A stretch of DNA of 64,000 bases from Antrihabitans auranticaus (GCF_016481275.1 NZ_JAEMNW010000003.1:766437-830436), one strand, 5' to 3'; counted from the first letter of the stretch, positions 51,961 through 61,077 are shown. Numbers and translations are program-made. Notes: generated by a model from the sequence alone, not told the origin.

Positions 51961-53289
51961 TCAGGGTCTGCCGAGTCCGCGGTAGACCCAACCCGCAGCT
52001 CGCCACGGCACGGGATCGAGGCAGTTGCGGCCGTCGAGAATCACCTTGCCGCGGACCAGTTCGTCGAGGTCTGCGGGTCGCAGCGCAGTGAATTCGGGCC
52101 ACTCGGTGAGAACCAGAATGATGTCCGCTCCCTCGCACGCCTCGATCAGTGAAGCCGCGTAGTCGAGGGTCGGGAACAGGGCCCGCGAATTCTCCATGGC
52201 CTTCGGGTCGTACGCGGTCACCGACGCGCCCTGGAGCTGGACCTGACCGGCCACGTTCAGCGCCGGGGAGTCGCGAACGTCGTCGGAGTTCGGCTTGAAT
52301 GCCGTGCCCAACACAGCAACTCGCTTCCCGATGAGCGAGCCGCCACTGATCTCGCGTGTCATTTCGACCATGCGAATTCGGGCTCGCATGTTGACGTTGT
52401 CGACCTCGCGCAGGAACGTGAGCGCCTGCGATGCGCCCAATTCGCCTGCGCGCGCCATGAATGCGCGGATGTCCTTCGGCAGGCAACCACCACCGAAGCC
52501 GAGACCGGCATTGAGGAAGCGCCGCCCGATGCGCTCGTCGTAGCCGATCGCGTCAGCGAGTACCGTGATGTCCGCTCCTGACGCCTCGCAGATTTCTGCC
52601 ATCGCGTTGATGAACGAAATCTTCGTAGCGAGAAAGGAATTGGCGGCGGTCTTGACCATTTCGGCGGTGGCGAGGTCAGTGACGATGAACGGTGTTCCAG
52701 CGTCGAGAATGTCCGCGTAGATCTCGCGGGCCAACTCCTCTGCCCGGCTTGACCGGCTGGTGTCGGTGCCGAGCACGAGTCGATCGGGGCGCAACGTGTC
52801 CTGGACCGCGTAACCTTCCCGGAGAAATTCGGGATTCCACGCGACTTCGAGCGTGCCACCGGCGGGGACCGCTGCGCGGGCACGCCCGCTCAACGTCGCC
52901 GCGGTACCGACCGGGACAGTCGATTTGCCGAACACTACTGCCGAATTGGCCACGTGCGGTGCGAGGTTGTCGATCACGGAGTCGACATACCTCAGGTCGG
53001 CGGCATTCTCACCGCGCCGCTGGGGCGTCCCGACACAGAGGAAATGCGCTTCGCCCCACGCGGCGGCCTCGGCATAGGACGTCGTGAAGCGGAGCCGTCC
53101 GGCCGCGATATTGCGGGCGAGCACCTCGTCGAGGCCCGGCTCGTAGAAGGGCGCCTGCCCGGCGGTCAGCTTGGCAATCTTGTCCGCATCGACGTCTACA
53201 CCGAGCACGTCGTGGCCGAGTTCGGCCATACACGCAGCATGGGTAGCGCCGAGGTAACCGGTGCCGAGCACCGTCAATCGAACCGACAT
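51961..53289 (-). CDS. UDP-glucose 6-dehydrogenase
   Basis: A 442-residue enzyme oxidising UDP-glucose to UDP-glucuronate with two NAD. It has the NAD motif GTGYLGATHA, KSTVPVGTA in the middle and the catalytic Cys in GFGGGCLPKD. AFKPNSDDVRDSPAL binds UDP in the C-terminal domain. The product feeds cell-envelope glycans. It is convergent with the monooxygenase gene (four-base gap), so no independent terminator fits there. Confidence 0.93.
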   Translation of the reverse strand: MSVRLTVLGTGYLGATHAACMAELGHDVLGVDVDADKIAKLTAGQAPFYEPGLDEVLARNIAAGRLRFTTSYAEAAAWGEAHFLCVGTPQRRGENAADLRYVDSVIDNLAPHVANSAVVFGKSTVPVGTAATLSGRARAAVPAGGTLEVAWNPEFLREGYAVQDTLRPDRLVLGTDTSRSSRAEELAREIYADILDAGTPFIVTDLATAEMVKTAANSFLATKISFINAMAEICEASGADITVLADAIGYDERIGRRFLNAGLGFGGGCLPKDIRAFMARAGELGASQALTFLREVDNVNMRARIRMVEMTREISGGSLIGKRVAVLGTAFKPNSDDVRDSPALNVAGQVQLQGASVTAYDPKAMENSRALFPTLDYAASLIEACEGADIILVLTEWPEFTALRPADLDELVRGKVILDGRNCLDPVPWRAAGWVYRGLGRP

Positions 53290-53392
53290 GGCGTCAAGCT
53301 ACACGACCATAAAAGGGGAGAATCTACTTCCAGGTGGCGTGAAGGTTAACTGTCATCGACGCCGAAACCCCAGGTAGAGCTATGTTGGCTGC

Positions 53393-54169
53393 ATGTTTAC
53401 GACGTTGTTCGAGGCGAACGGCCTGCTCGAAGCTCCCCGGCCCGATTCCGTCGGTCGTGTGCTCTTTTCGAACGTGACGGCAGGCGGCGTCTTCAGATTT
53501 CGCGACGGCATCGTCGAGGAGGTTCTTCTGGCGAGGCGCGGTATCGGCGGAATTGCGCCGCACGCCGAAGGCGGCTTGGTTGTGACCGGCCGCGACGTCT
53601 CGTACGCCGGGACCGGTGGTGTCACGACTCTGCTGACCATCGCCGGCGCGACCGGATTCAACGACGTGACGGTCGCGCCTGACGGATCGTTGGTCGTCGG
53701 TGTACTCCGGCACAGGCCGCAAAATGGTGAGGCCGCAGTGCCGAGCGAAGTGGTCCGTATCGACGCAAACGGCGAAACCTCCACGCTGGCAGACGATCTC
53801 ATGTGGCCGAACGGAATGGCCTACGCACCTGACGGCGAAACTCTCTATATCTCCGAATACGCCGCCAGCAGGATCCGCGCACTTCGTGACGGTGAGTCCT
53901 ACGTGTTTGCGCACGCTCCGCGGGGCGAATGCGACGGGCTCACTGTCGATGCGGAAGGTGGAGTCTGGGTGGCCCTCGGGAGCGGTGGCGGAATCGCACG
54001 GTTCACACCGGACGGCGAACTCGATTCGGTGCTCGACATCCCAGGCAGCTTCGTCTCGTCGCTCGCCTTCGCGGACTCGACCTTGTACGTGACGACGGTC
54101 GGCGCACTGCTGACCGGGTCGCCCGGTGTCGCGGGCCTGCCGTTGCCGCAGGCCCGCATACCCGTCTAG
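53393..54169 (+). CDS. SMP-30/gluconolactonase-like beta-propeller
   Basis: A 258-residue six-bladed propeller with the family landmarks FEANGLLEAPRPDSVGR, GFNDVTVAPDGSL, WPNGMAYAPDGETLY and CDGLTVDAEGGVW. Asp and Asn in these loops hold the metal of a lactonase. The reaction is probably opening of a sugar or other lactone. It overlaps the convergent KAS III gene by four bases. Confidence 0.85.
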   Translation: MFTTLFEANGLLEAPRPDSVGRVLFSNVTAGGVFRFRDGIVEEVLLARRGIGGIAPHAEGGLVVTGRDVSYAGTGGVTTLLTIAGATGFNDVTVAPDGSLVVGVLRHRPQNGEAAVPSEVVRIDANGETSTLADDLMWPNGMAYAPDGETLYISEYAASRIRALRDGESYVFAHAPRGECDGLTVDAEGGVWVALGSGGGIARFTPDGELDSVLDIPGSFVSSLAFADSTLYVTTVGALLTGSPGVAGLPLPQARIPV

Positions 54170-55209
54170 TCCTGCGGAATCGGGGGCAGCGTCAGGACGT
54201 GCCCCGCGTAGGCGAGGCCCGCGCCGAAGGCCATGACCAGCGCCTTGTCGCCCGGCTTGGCTTCACCGGAGCGGAGGACCTGGTCCATCGCCAGCGGGAT
54301 CGATGCCGCGGAGGTGTTGCCGGACTCGATGATGTCCTGAGCGACGACCACGTTGTCGGGGAACTTCAACACACGCGTGAGCGCGTCTGTGATCCGGTTG
54401 TTGGCCTGGTGCGGGATGAATACGTCGAGATCCTCGATCTTCACGCCGGCCAGTTCGACCGCGGTGCGACACGCCGACTCGAGGAATGTGACCGCCCAGC
54501 GGAACACCTTGGCGCCGTTCATGCGGATATACGGCCGAACCGAGGTGGTGCCGGCCGCCTCGGCAGCGGCGACCTCGTCGAAGTAGGTCCCGAAGTCCTT
54601 GTCCTGCCAGATGGCGTCCCACTGGCCGCCGTCCGATCCCCACGCGACCGGTCCGATGCCTTCGGTCTCCGACGGACCGACCACGGCAGCGCCGGCACCG
54701 TCCGCGAAGATGAATGCGGTCGTCCGGTCGTGCGAGTCGAGGAGGTCGCTGAGCCGCTCGACTCCGATGACGAGGACATACTTCGCCGTGCCGGCCCGGA
54801 TCATGTCCGAACCGAGGGTCAGCGCGTGCGAGAAGCCGGAGCAACCCGCGGAGATGTCGAAGCCCGGGCAGTTGTGCATTCCGAGCTGGGCGGCGACCTG
54901 CGGACCCGCCGCCGGACCGAGCACGAGCCGCGACGACGTCGACAGGATTACGCAACCGATCTGGTCGGCTGTGATTCCCGCCGCATCGAGCGCCTTGCGG
55001 CACGCGTCGACGCTCATGCCGATGATCGTCTCGTCGGCACCAGCGAATCTGCGGGTTTTGATACCCGAGCGGGTCTGAATCCACTCGTCGCTCGATTCGA
55101 TCGCGTCGACGATCTCGGAGTTCGGCACAACTCGCTTCGGCCTGTACACACCCAGGCCGAGAATCGTTGTGTGCGTAGCGCCTTTCAGCGTATTGATGGG
55201 CGCATCCAT
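54166..55209 (-). CDS. 3-oxoacyl-ACP synthase III (FabH)-like
   Basis: A 347-residue thiolase-fold condensing enzyme. The catalytic Cys (about 123) lies in DISAGCSGF, the His in VFIPHQANNRI and the Asn in ESGNTSAASIP, so the triad is complete. The first condensation between an acyl-CoA and malonyl-ACP is the FabH role; the length, about 20 residues above E. coli FabH, fits actinobacterial paralogues. AGGAGACG precedes the ATG. No FAS genes are nearby, so a specialised lipid role is possible. Confidence 0.88.
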   Translation of the reverse strand: MDAPINTLKGATHTTILGLGVYRPKRVVPNSEIVDAIESSDEWIQTRSGIKTRRFAGADETIIGMSVDACRKALDAAGITADQIGCVILSTSSRLVLGPAAGPQVAAQLGMHNCPGFDISAGCSGFSHALTLGSDMIRAGTAKYVLVIGVERLSDLLDSHDRTTAFIFADGAGAAVVGPSETEGIGPVAWGSDGGQWDAIWQDKDFGTYFDEVAAAEAAGTTSVRPYIRMNGAKVFRWAVTFLESACRTAVELAGVKIEDLDVFIPHQANNRITDALTRVLKFPDNVVVAQDIIESGNTSAASIPLAMDQVLRSGEAKPGDKALVMAFGAGLAYAGHVLTLPPIPQD

Positions 55210-55267
55210 GCTCGTCTCCTACCCTGCCGCAGCACTGCAAACGGGTGCCGTCAGACATAAACCTACC

Positions 55268-55338
55268 TGCAGGCGCTAGGCGCCCGTGCGCGGTTGGAGA
55301 GTCTATGGACTCGCCAACCGCGCACAGGGGCTGCGCCC
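55268..55338 (-). repeat. Dispersed hairpin repeat, family 1, copy B
   Basis: GTGCGCGGTTGG at 55286-55297 pairs with CCAACCGCGCAC at 55314-55325 (12 of 12), and inside it GAGTC-TATG-GACTC forms a second stem. It follows the stop codon of the LpqH-like gene immediately, so it is that gene's likely terminator. Copy A at 5768-5834 is inverted relative to it. Confidence 0.8.
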
Positions 55339-55857
55339 TTACCCGCCGACGATCGTAGAGCAGGCAAACGTGATCTCGAACTTCGCCGACGGAACGTCGC
55401 CGCTGAGGTTGGTGGGGTCAGGGGTGCCGACGCCTTCGCCCGTCACCTTGTAGGTGTTTCCGTCCTTCGTCACGGTTGCGGAACCACCGGGGACGCCCGG
55501 CGAGTAGCCGATCGCGTACGGCAGGCCGTTGGAACCGCCCTTCGTGCCGCCGATCGCGACTGCTGTGACGGTGTCGTCGCCGGTGAGCGTCGCGCTGATG
55601 CCCAGGTTGCCGTAGGTGCCGTTGTCGAGGTCTGCCAGAGCGAGCGCGAGCGTGCCGCCCTGCTTGGCGCACGTCGTGTCGAACTTGCCGTCGATCGCCT
55701 TGCCGTCGACCGACGCAACCGACGCGCTGTCCGATGTCGCCGGAGTGTTCGCGGTCGGGGTCGAGACGTCCGAGTCGTCGCTGCACGCGGTGACGAGCAG
55801 GGCAAGTGCGGCGGTGGCGGCGGCGAGGGTGGCGGAGACCCGGTTGATCTTCCTCAT
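55339..55857 (-). CDS. LpqH-family lipoprotein antigen
   Basis: A 172-residue lipoprotein. The signal peptide ends in LLVTAC with Cys25 for lipidation, followed by a Ser/Thr/Ala linker. The mature part matches the 19-kDa antigen pattern: DGKAIDGKFDTTC, SATVTKDGNTYKVTG and ...FEITFACS, with two cysteines for one disulphide. It is exposed at the outer surface of the cell envelope; its biochemical role is unknown. GAAGGACGAATC lies before the ATG. It ends directly at a hairpin repeat. Confidence 0.88.
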   Translation of the reverse strand: MRKINRVSATLAAATAALALLVTACSDDSDVSTPTANTPATSDSASVASVDGKAIDGKFDTTCAKQGGTLALALADLDNGTYGNLGISATLTGDDTVTAVAIGGTKGGSNGLPYAIGYSPGVPGGSATVTKDGNTYKVTGEGVGTPDPTNLSGDVPSAKFEITFACSTIVGG

Positions 55858-55972
55858 GATTCGTCCTTCACATTTCGTGAGGGGCGCTCGGCGCCCGTCA
55901 AGCGATCCTTTCGGCTCCGGGAGTGGCGCCGACATGAAGAAACGTATGAAGCGCCGGCCGCCTACCGATCCC

Positions 55973-56003
55973 AGGTTTGGGGTGGCGCATCTGCCACAAA
56001 CCT
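55973..56003. promoter_or_regulatory. Imperfect palindrome before the CHAT operon
   Basis: AGGTTTG at 55973-55979 is mirrored by CAAACCT at 55997-56003, and GTGGC/GCCAC extend the arms around GCATCT with one bulge. It sits 17 bases before the first start codon, the position of a tightly repressing operator or a 5' leader hairpin. No regulator gene is adjacent. Confidence 0.45.
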
Positions 56004-56019
56004 CGGTTAACCTGGTCGA

Positions 56020-57363
56020 ATGCAATTGGCCCGCCGACCTCGCGCAATGGTGCTGGACGAGGTCTGGCGCACGCTGGATGGCGTCGATTCGCTCAGCAAC
56101 CCGCAGGGTGGGCCGCTGAGCCGCACCGTGAAGCTGATCTTGGACCCGCTGGTGATCAGGCCTGTCCAGAACCCGCAATGTGGTGGTCCGATGGTGTCGG
56201 CGGACGGCGCGGCGGCGATCGAATCCCGGTTGAGTGCGGCAACGGACGTCCTGCGCGCCACCGCCGAGTGGTTCACGCTTCTGAAGCGCGTGCGCAGGTC
56301 ACTGCAGATTGTCGAGGGCAACCCGCAGGACCTGTACTTCCAGCGCTGCTACGAGCTGGCGGTGACGGCCGGACGCCCCGACCCTGCCCACACCGCGCCC
56401 GCGGAGCAGGCGATTCGCGAGATCCATGACACTGCCGCAGGGCGGACGACGCAGGCGCTCAAGGACCATCTCACCGATCCGCGTCGGATCACCGATCTTG
56501 CACGCGCGATCGAAACCGGTTGGCGGCGAAGAAATTTGCGAACGAGCGTGCCGATCGACGATGAGCAGCTCATCAGTACCGTGCTCGACGGGTCGGCGGG
56601 CGCCCGACTCGGTGCCGACACGGGAACTGCCGAGAAGATGTTCGACGAGTTGATCGCGGAAGGTGTGGGCACACATCGCGGTATCCAGCTGTGGACGGGC
56701 AAGTTCGACAGCGACGCAGCGCAACTCGGACTGACCACTGTGCGCTTGCCGCCTGCGCCCAGACTGGGAACCTCCGCCGCGAAAGCGACGCTCGCTCTCC
56801 CGTTCGACCGGACGGTTTTCGAGCGCGTGTTCACTGTCCTGCAGGCGTCGAGCGAGCGGTCGGAGCTACCACCGATACCGGACCTCGTGCGAACCGAGAT
56901 CACTCGAAGTTGTTCGCCCTGGGCACTTCTCGACGAGTCGCTGCGCGTGACGGCCACGATCGGCGCACAGTTGGCGCTGGGACTGCGGCCGATCCAGCCG
57001 CACCTGTCCCCCGATGACGACCCATCCCTCGCCAGGAGGGTGATCAACAGCAGGTGGCGGCGTGAGGCGTACGTCCTGCAGGCGCGCCGGCTCGTAGTGT
57101 GCGACGACGAGGACCTCCCCGCCGACAACCCGCTGGCGGTCATCGCGGCCGAACTGCGGACCCCGTGGCGCGCCTATATTCGGCGCCTGTGGGTGCGCCT
57201 GCATGGCAGGGATGTGCGCGAGGCGAACATTTACGACGTGGAAGAACTGTGGGACCTGCTCGACGGCGTCGCGCGCTCGGTGATCCTCGATCATCGGATG
57301 CGGGTGAAGCGAGCGCTCGGTGCGAGTCCGGATGCCGACGCGCTCGAACCGAGGGCTAGCTGA
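56020..57363 (+). CDS. Unrecognised 447-residue protein, first gene of CHAT operon
   Basis: I do not recognise this protein. It has no signal peptide and no membrane helices. It is helical and Arg-rich, with alternating Leu/Val-rich helices. Visible landmarks are YFQRCYELAV near residue 105, the segment with TGWRRRNLRTSVP near 165, and VEELWDLLDGVARSV near 415. The ATG at 56020 is followed by another at 56047 that could be the true start, and neither has a strong ribosome site. Its stop overlaps the next ATG by one base (TGATG), so it is coupled to the second unknown gene. Confidence 0.75.
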   Translation: MQLARRPRAMVLDEVWRTLDGVDSLSNPQGGPLSRTVKLILDPLVIRPVQNPQCGGPMVSADGAAAIESRLSAATDVLRATAEWFTLLKRVRRSLQIVEGNPQDLYFQRCYELAVTAGRPDPAHTAPAEQAIREIHDTAAGRTTQALKDHLTDPRRITDLARAIETGWRRRNLRTSVPIDDEQLISTVLDGSAGARLGADTGTAEKMFDELIAEGVGTHRGIQLWTGKFDSDAAQLGLTTVRLPPAPRLGTSAAKATLALPFDRTVFERVFTVLQASSERSELPPIPDLVRTEITRSCSPWALLDESLRVTATIGAQLALGLRPIQPHLSPDDDPSLARRVINSRWRREAYVLQARRLVVCDDEDLPADNPLAVIAAELRTPWRAYIRRLWVRLHGRDVREANIYDVEELWDLLDGVARSVILDHRMRVKRALGASPDADALEPRAS

Positions 57364-58343
57364 TGACCGAGGCTGTGCGTATTCAACCTGTGCCGGAGGG
57401 TATGTGGACCATCGGCCCCGACATCGTCGAATTCGACGAAGCGGGGATCGATACAGCGGTCCTCGAAGTATCGGGCGGGCATCTTTCCTGGAACCTGCTC
57501 GGGGACACGCACACTCCAGCCGCCGTGATCGATGATGTTGCGCGCGCACAAGAGTGGATATGGGCGATCTACGGTGAGGTGGTTTCCGTCGCACTCGCAG
57601 ACGGTGCGGCAGGCGACTTCGCCGCCGCACCGGCCGTGCCGGAGGTTGCGCGAAACGCCCGACGCCTCGCGTACGCATTGTGGGCGTCACGGTGGTGGCC
57701 GGCGTCCACCATCGACGCGATTCCGCCCCTGGATCGAACCCTGTTGAGCGGCGAGATCGTCGACCTCGTGAGCGCCTGCGATTTGCTCGTCGACGACGAC
57801 TTCGTGTGGGACGAGCCGCTGCTGGCTAGCAAAACAAGTTCTCGGGCCGACGATTACGCGCTTGCGGCTGGGTCCGTCACTGCATTGCGCCCCGAGGCCG
57901 TGACCCTTGCGCGTGGCACCGGCGGAACCGACTGGCGCAGGTGTCCGCCCGGAATGCTGGATGCGTCCGAGCGTGCGGTTTCGTGGGAGATAGTGCGGGA
58001 ACCTGGCCGGACGATTGCCCGGGTAGAGGTGGTCGCGGCGCCGGATGCCGATATCGCGCTGCCCGAGCACATACGACCGAGGGCGACCGTCGACGGCGTC
58101 GGAATCGACTTGAGCCTGGCAGGCGACGTGTGGCGGGGCGAAGCCCTTGCCCCGGACGCGGGCTCGGAGGCGAGCGTAACGGTCGTCGTTCCAGGCTTCG
58201 GCGTGCACGGCCGGGATGAAGTCGGCGGCAGGATGATTCGTGATCAAGTTCGAGACATGGTGCGGCGGCGCTTGAGCAACGCCGCTGCCGACGATCTGCT
58301 GCTCGCGGAAGTTGCCGCCGCCGGTTCGGATACGGACTTCTGA
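57363..58343 (+). CDS. Unrecognised 326-residue protein, second gene of CHAT operon
   Basis: I do not recognise this protein. The front is Trp-rich (MWTIGPDIVEFDE, HLSWNLLGDTH, AQEWIWAIYG), the middle helical (RRLAYALWASRWWP), and the second half beta-rich with a charged C-terminal helix (DQVRDMVRRRLSN). There are no membrane segments and few cysteines. It does not show the features I expect of a bacterial gasdermin, though a CHAT protease is downstream. The one-base overlap before it and a two-base gap after it (to a TTG start) mark one transcript. Confidence 0.75.
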   Translation: MTEAVRIQPVPEGMWTIGPDIVEFDEAGIDTAVLEVSGGHLSWNLLGDTHTPAAVIDDVARAQEWIWAIYGEVVSVALADGAAGDFAAAPAVPEVARNARRLAYALWASRWWPASTIDAIPPLDRTLLSGEIVDLVSACDLLVDDDFVWDEPLLASKTSSRADDYALAAGSVTALRPEAVTLARGTGGTDWRRCPPGMLDASERAVSWEIVREPGRTIARVEVVAAPDADIALPEHIRPRATVDGVGIDLSLAGDVWRGEALAPDAGSEASVTVVVPGFGVHGRDEVGGRMIRDQVRDMVRRRLSNAAADDLLLAEVAAAGSDTDF

Positions 58344-58345
58344 CG

Positions 58346-59827
58346 TTGGACGGGCAAGAAATGCTGGAAGCCGGCGCGGCGGCTTACGCGGCCGGCGACG
58401 TCGCAGGCGCCCTTCGTGCGTTTCAGGAAGCGAGCCGGGTAGCAACGGGCACGGTGCGGATCAACGCAATGGTGAACGCGGCGAGCATGTCCGACGAGTT
58501 GGGCGACCACCGTGGCGCGATTGCCGCGTACCGAACGGCGCTGGACCTCATTCCCGCCGACGCTCCGCGGCTGCGGCCCGCGGCGCTCGTCAACCTCTCG
58601 CAGGCTTTGCAGCATGTGGGCGACTTGCAAGGCGCACAGGCGGCGCTCGAGAATGCGCGCGACCTTCTCGTCGGCTCGACGGCCCAGGGCGACCTCCTGG
58701 TTGCGTGCCTGCTCTCGTTGACGGCAGTTGCGATCCATCGACAAGACTGGGCGCGGGCGACGGACCTCGCGACGGAATCACTCGATGCCGCAGTGCATTT
58801 CGCCCCTGAGCTGGCGGGCCATCCGCTCCTCAACCTTGCTGCCGTCAATTTCGAAACCGGCCGAACCGACCAGGCCGTCGACTTCGCGGAGCAGGCCCTG
58901 GCCGCGTTTCGGGCAGCGGATAATCCGACCGCGGTCGCGGAGACGCAGCAGAACCTCGGCCTGATGTTTCTGCGGACCGATCGACTCGACGACGCCGAGC
59001 CGCTGCTACTGACGAGCCAGGCCCACCTGGAGCGGGCCGGTATCGGTCACCGGGTGGGAATAGGGTTGAAGGCCTTGGCATTTCTCGCTGAAGGTCAAGG
59101 AAAGACCGAGCGTGCAGCCGATTTCTATCGGCGTAGTCTCGACTACTTCCAGGCGACGGGTGCGGTTCTGGACGCGGCAGACGTACGGACCCGCCTTGCA
59201 ACTCTTGCCTACTCTGCAGGCGATCATCGGCTAGCGGACGACCACTTGGCTGCCGCCCTGAGTACCTACGCCGAACGCGGTCTCGGTCTGCAGTGCGCTG
59301 CGACCGACTACTGGCATGCGATGCTGCTGGAGTCATCGATTCAATCGGATCCAGCACTGGCGATTCGCGCAGTTGCGATCGCGGTGCCCGCCGCTCTCGC
59401 TATCGATTCCGTTCGGCACTCGTTCGCGACGGGTTACCAACGTGACCGGTGGAAGCGTCGGATCGCCGATCCAGCCATGGCTTTGGCATTTCGCCTCGCC
59501 TACGCGACGGGCGACGCGGTCCTGCTTGCCGACCTCATCGAGACGCAATGTGCCGGAACGGGACTGCGGGAGATCGCCACCACCGGGCCTGTCTCCAAGC
59601 AGATTCCATTCGACCGAGTCGTGGCGCCTGTGCCCGTCGGCCCCAGTGCTCCGCTGCACCTCGGCGTTGCGCTGGCGGGCTTTGCGGCGAGTGCGGGTCT
59701 CGCGGTCGCGCGCCCGCCGAAGCTGGCGACGACTGACGGCCGGATTGTGCTCGCCGACCACATCGCTGCCGCGGAGCAGCGTTACGGCCTGAACGTACGT
59801 GACCCCCGAGTGCTGAAAGTATGGTGA
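58346..59827 (+). CDS. TPR-repeat protein, partner of CHAT protease
   Basis: A 493-residue protein. Residues 5-295 are helical TPR pairs (for example AALVNLSQALQHVGDLQGAQ, NLGLMFLRTDRLDDAEPLLL, ADFYRRSLDYFQATG). A distinct C-terminal region then includes RHSFATGYQRDRWKR, a motif I associate with actinobacterial TPR proteins encoded beside CHAT genes. The start is TTG two bases after the previous stop; ATG at 58361 is the alternative. The stop lies inside the CHAT gene start (7-base overlap). By analogy with TPR-CHAT of Craspase it would bind and regulate the protease. Confidence 0.85.
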   Translation: MDGQEMLEAGAAAYAAGDVAGALRAFQEASRVATGTVRINAMVNAASMSDELGDHRGAIAAYRTALDLIPADAPRLRPAALVNLSQALQHVGDLQGAQAALENARDLLVGSTAQGDLLVACLLSLTAVAIHRQDWARATDLATESLDAAVHFAPELAGHPLLNLAAVNFETGRTDQAVDFAEQALAAFRAADNPTAVAETQQNLGLMFLRTDRLDDAEPLLLTSQAHLERAGIGHRVGIGLKALAFLAEGQGKTERAADFYRRSLDYFQATGAVLDAADVRTRLATLAYSAGDHRLADDHLAAALSTYAERGLGLQCAATDYWHAMLLESSIQSDPALAIRAVAIAVPAALAIDSVRHSFATGYQRDRWKRRIADPAMALAFRLAYATGDAVLLADLIETQCAGTGLREIATTGPVSKQIPFDRVVAPVPVGPSAPLHLGVALAGFAASAGLAVARPPKLATTDGRIVLADHIAAAEQRYGLNVRDPRVLKVW

Positions 59828-61077
59828 ACCCGCCGACCGTCATCGTGCGGATGGCCGACGCGGGACACGTATTCACCTCGTGGCGTTGGCTCGCAGACAC
59901 GCACTCCGGCGGTGTGAGTGTGGCGCCAGAAGATCAGGTCGCCGCGGCGCTCGCGGCGCTCGCAGCCGGGTTGCCCGACCTTGCCGACCCGAATGGTGTC
60001 CGTCGCGCACTGTCGACCGGCGCTTTGGCGTCGTTCGACGCCGAGAACGAACTGGCGCAACAACTTTCCCGTACGTTTCTTCCGTACGGACTTGCCGTCC
60101 AGCTGCACGATCTCATGACGCACGGCATTCGCCCCCACATTCGCCTGCAACCCTCGCCCAGAACCGCGCAGGTGCCGTGGGAGCTGATCGCTCCCGACGC
60201 CGAAGTTCGGCTGCTCGATATCGCAGACCTCAGCATGCTTGCGCCGCTCAGCGTCGTGCAGGCTGCGGGCCGGAATGCTTCGGTGTGGGAGTCTGTGCGG
60301 CACTTGCCCGTCGTGGCATTGCTCGATCCGCGTGTGCCCGGCTTCCGGGCAGACTCGGCACTTGGTTCGGTGCTGGGACGGCCGGATGCCGCGATGCCGG
60401 CTGCCCGAATGGTCGCGCGTCATGCCGACAGGCTGCGGCCGGCGGTCGTCGATCCAGTGGACGCCTTCCGGCGGGACGACGTCGACCGCGCGTGGCTCGG
60501 CGAACAACTACGCGCAGGTGCGAGCCGTCTCCTGTACGTCGGTCACGTGACCGCTGCGGCACCGGAATCGGGCGAGAGCGAGTCCGCCGAGCTGCACCTG
60601 GCGTGCACGGCGGATACCGTTGGCTTCGCAGCGCCGATGCGCACCCACCGGCCCTTCGCTGCCAAGGACCTGCTCCTCGGCACGCACATGCTCGTCGACG
60701 ATCCGGTTGCGGGGCAACAGCAATGGCCAGTGCCCAGCCGAGTTGCCTTGATCGCCTGTGAGAGCGGCGGCGATCTGCGGTTCAGCGAGTCCCTCGGACT
60801 GGTCACGGCGATGATCCAGAACGGTGCGGAACTCGTGACTGCGAGCCGCTGGCCGTTGCCGACCGACTTTGCGTTCAGCCAGTTCGCCGGCGCGGCACCG
60901 GAGACGCGGCCGCTGCAGGACGCCGTATGCGAAATCGACGCTGCGCACGAGCAGGACGATCCCGTTCGTGCGCTGGGTGAATGGCAGCGTGCGCGTTTGG
61001 CCGCATGGCGGGCAGAACGGACGGCGGCGTATTCGCCGGTGCTGTGGGTTGCGTTCGCGACAGTGTCGACGGTCTGA
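59821..61077 (+). CDS. CHAT-domain (caspase-like) protease
   Basis: A 418-residue protein. The C-terminal CHAT domain spans about residues 95-418. It shows VPWELI at 118-123, the catalytic His242 in LLYVGHV, the catalytic Cys313 in ALIACESGGDL, and the terminal YSPVLWVAFATV, all in canonical order. CHAT peptidases are separase/caspase relatives that cut a specific partner, often triggering defence or cell death. The first 95 residues are a separate helical region. The ATG overlaps the TPR stop (GTG at 59824 is an alternative), so the two are made together. Confidence 0.9.
   Translation: MVNPPTVIVRMADAGHVFTSWRWLADTHSGGVSVAPEDQVAAALAALAAGLPDLADPNGVRRALSTGALASFDAENELAQQLSRTFLPYGLAVQLHDLMTHGIRPHIRLQPSPRTAQVPWELIAPDAEVRLLDIADLSMLAPLSVVQAAGRNASVWESVRHLPVVALLDPRVPGFRADSALGSVLGRPDAAMPAARMVARHADRLRPAVVDPVDAFRRDDVDRAWLGEQLRAGASRLLYVGHVTAAAPESGESESAELHLACTADTVGFAAPMRTHRPFAAKDLLLGTHMLVDDPVAGQQQWPVPSRVALIACESGGDLRFSESLGLVTAMIQNGAELVTASRWPLPTDFAFSQFAGAAPETRPLQDAVCEIDAAHEQDDPVRALGEWQRARLAAWRAERTAAYSPVLWVAFATVSTV

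Noticed and set aside
53929..55260. 443-residue plus-strand frame across SMP-30 and KAS III genes
   Set aside because: Spans two real genes in other frames; Arg-rich, no domain.
57363..58343. Bacterial gasdermin as partner of the CHAT protease
   Set aside because: No N-terminal Cys, no glycine-rich hydrophobic pore pattern, and length and Trp content do not fit.
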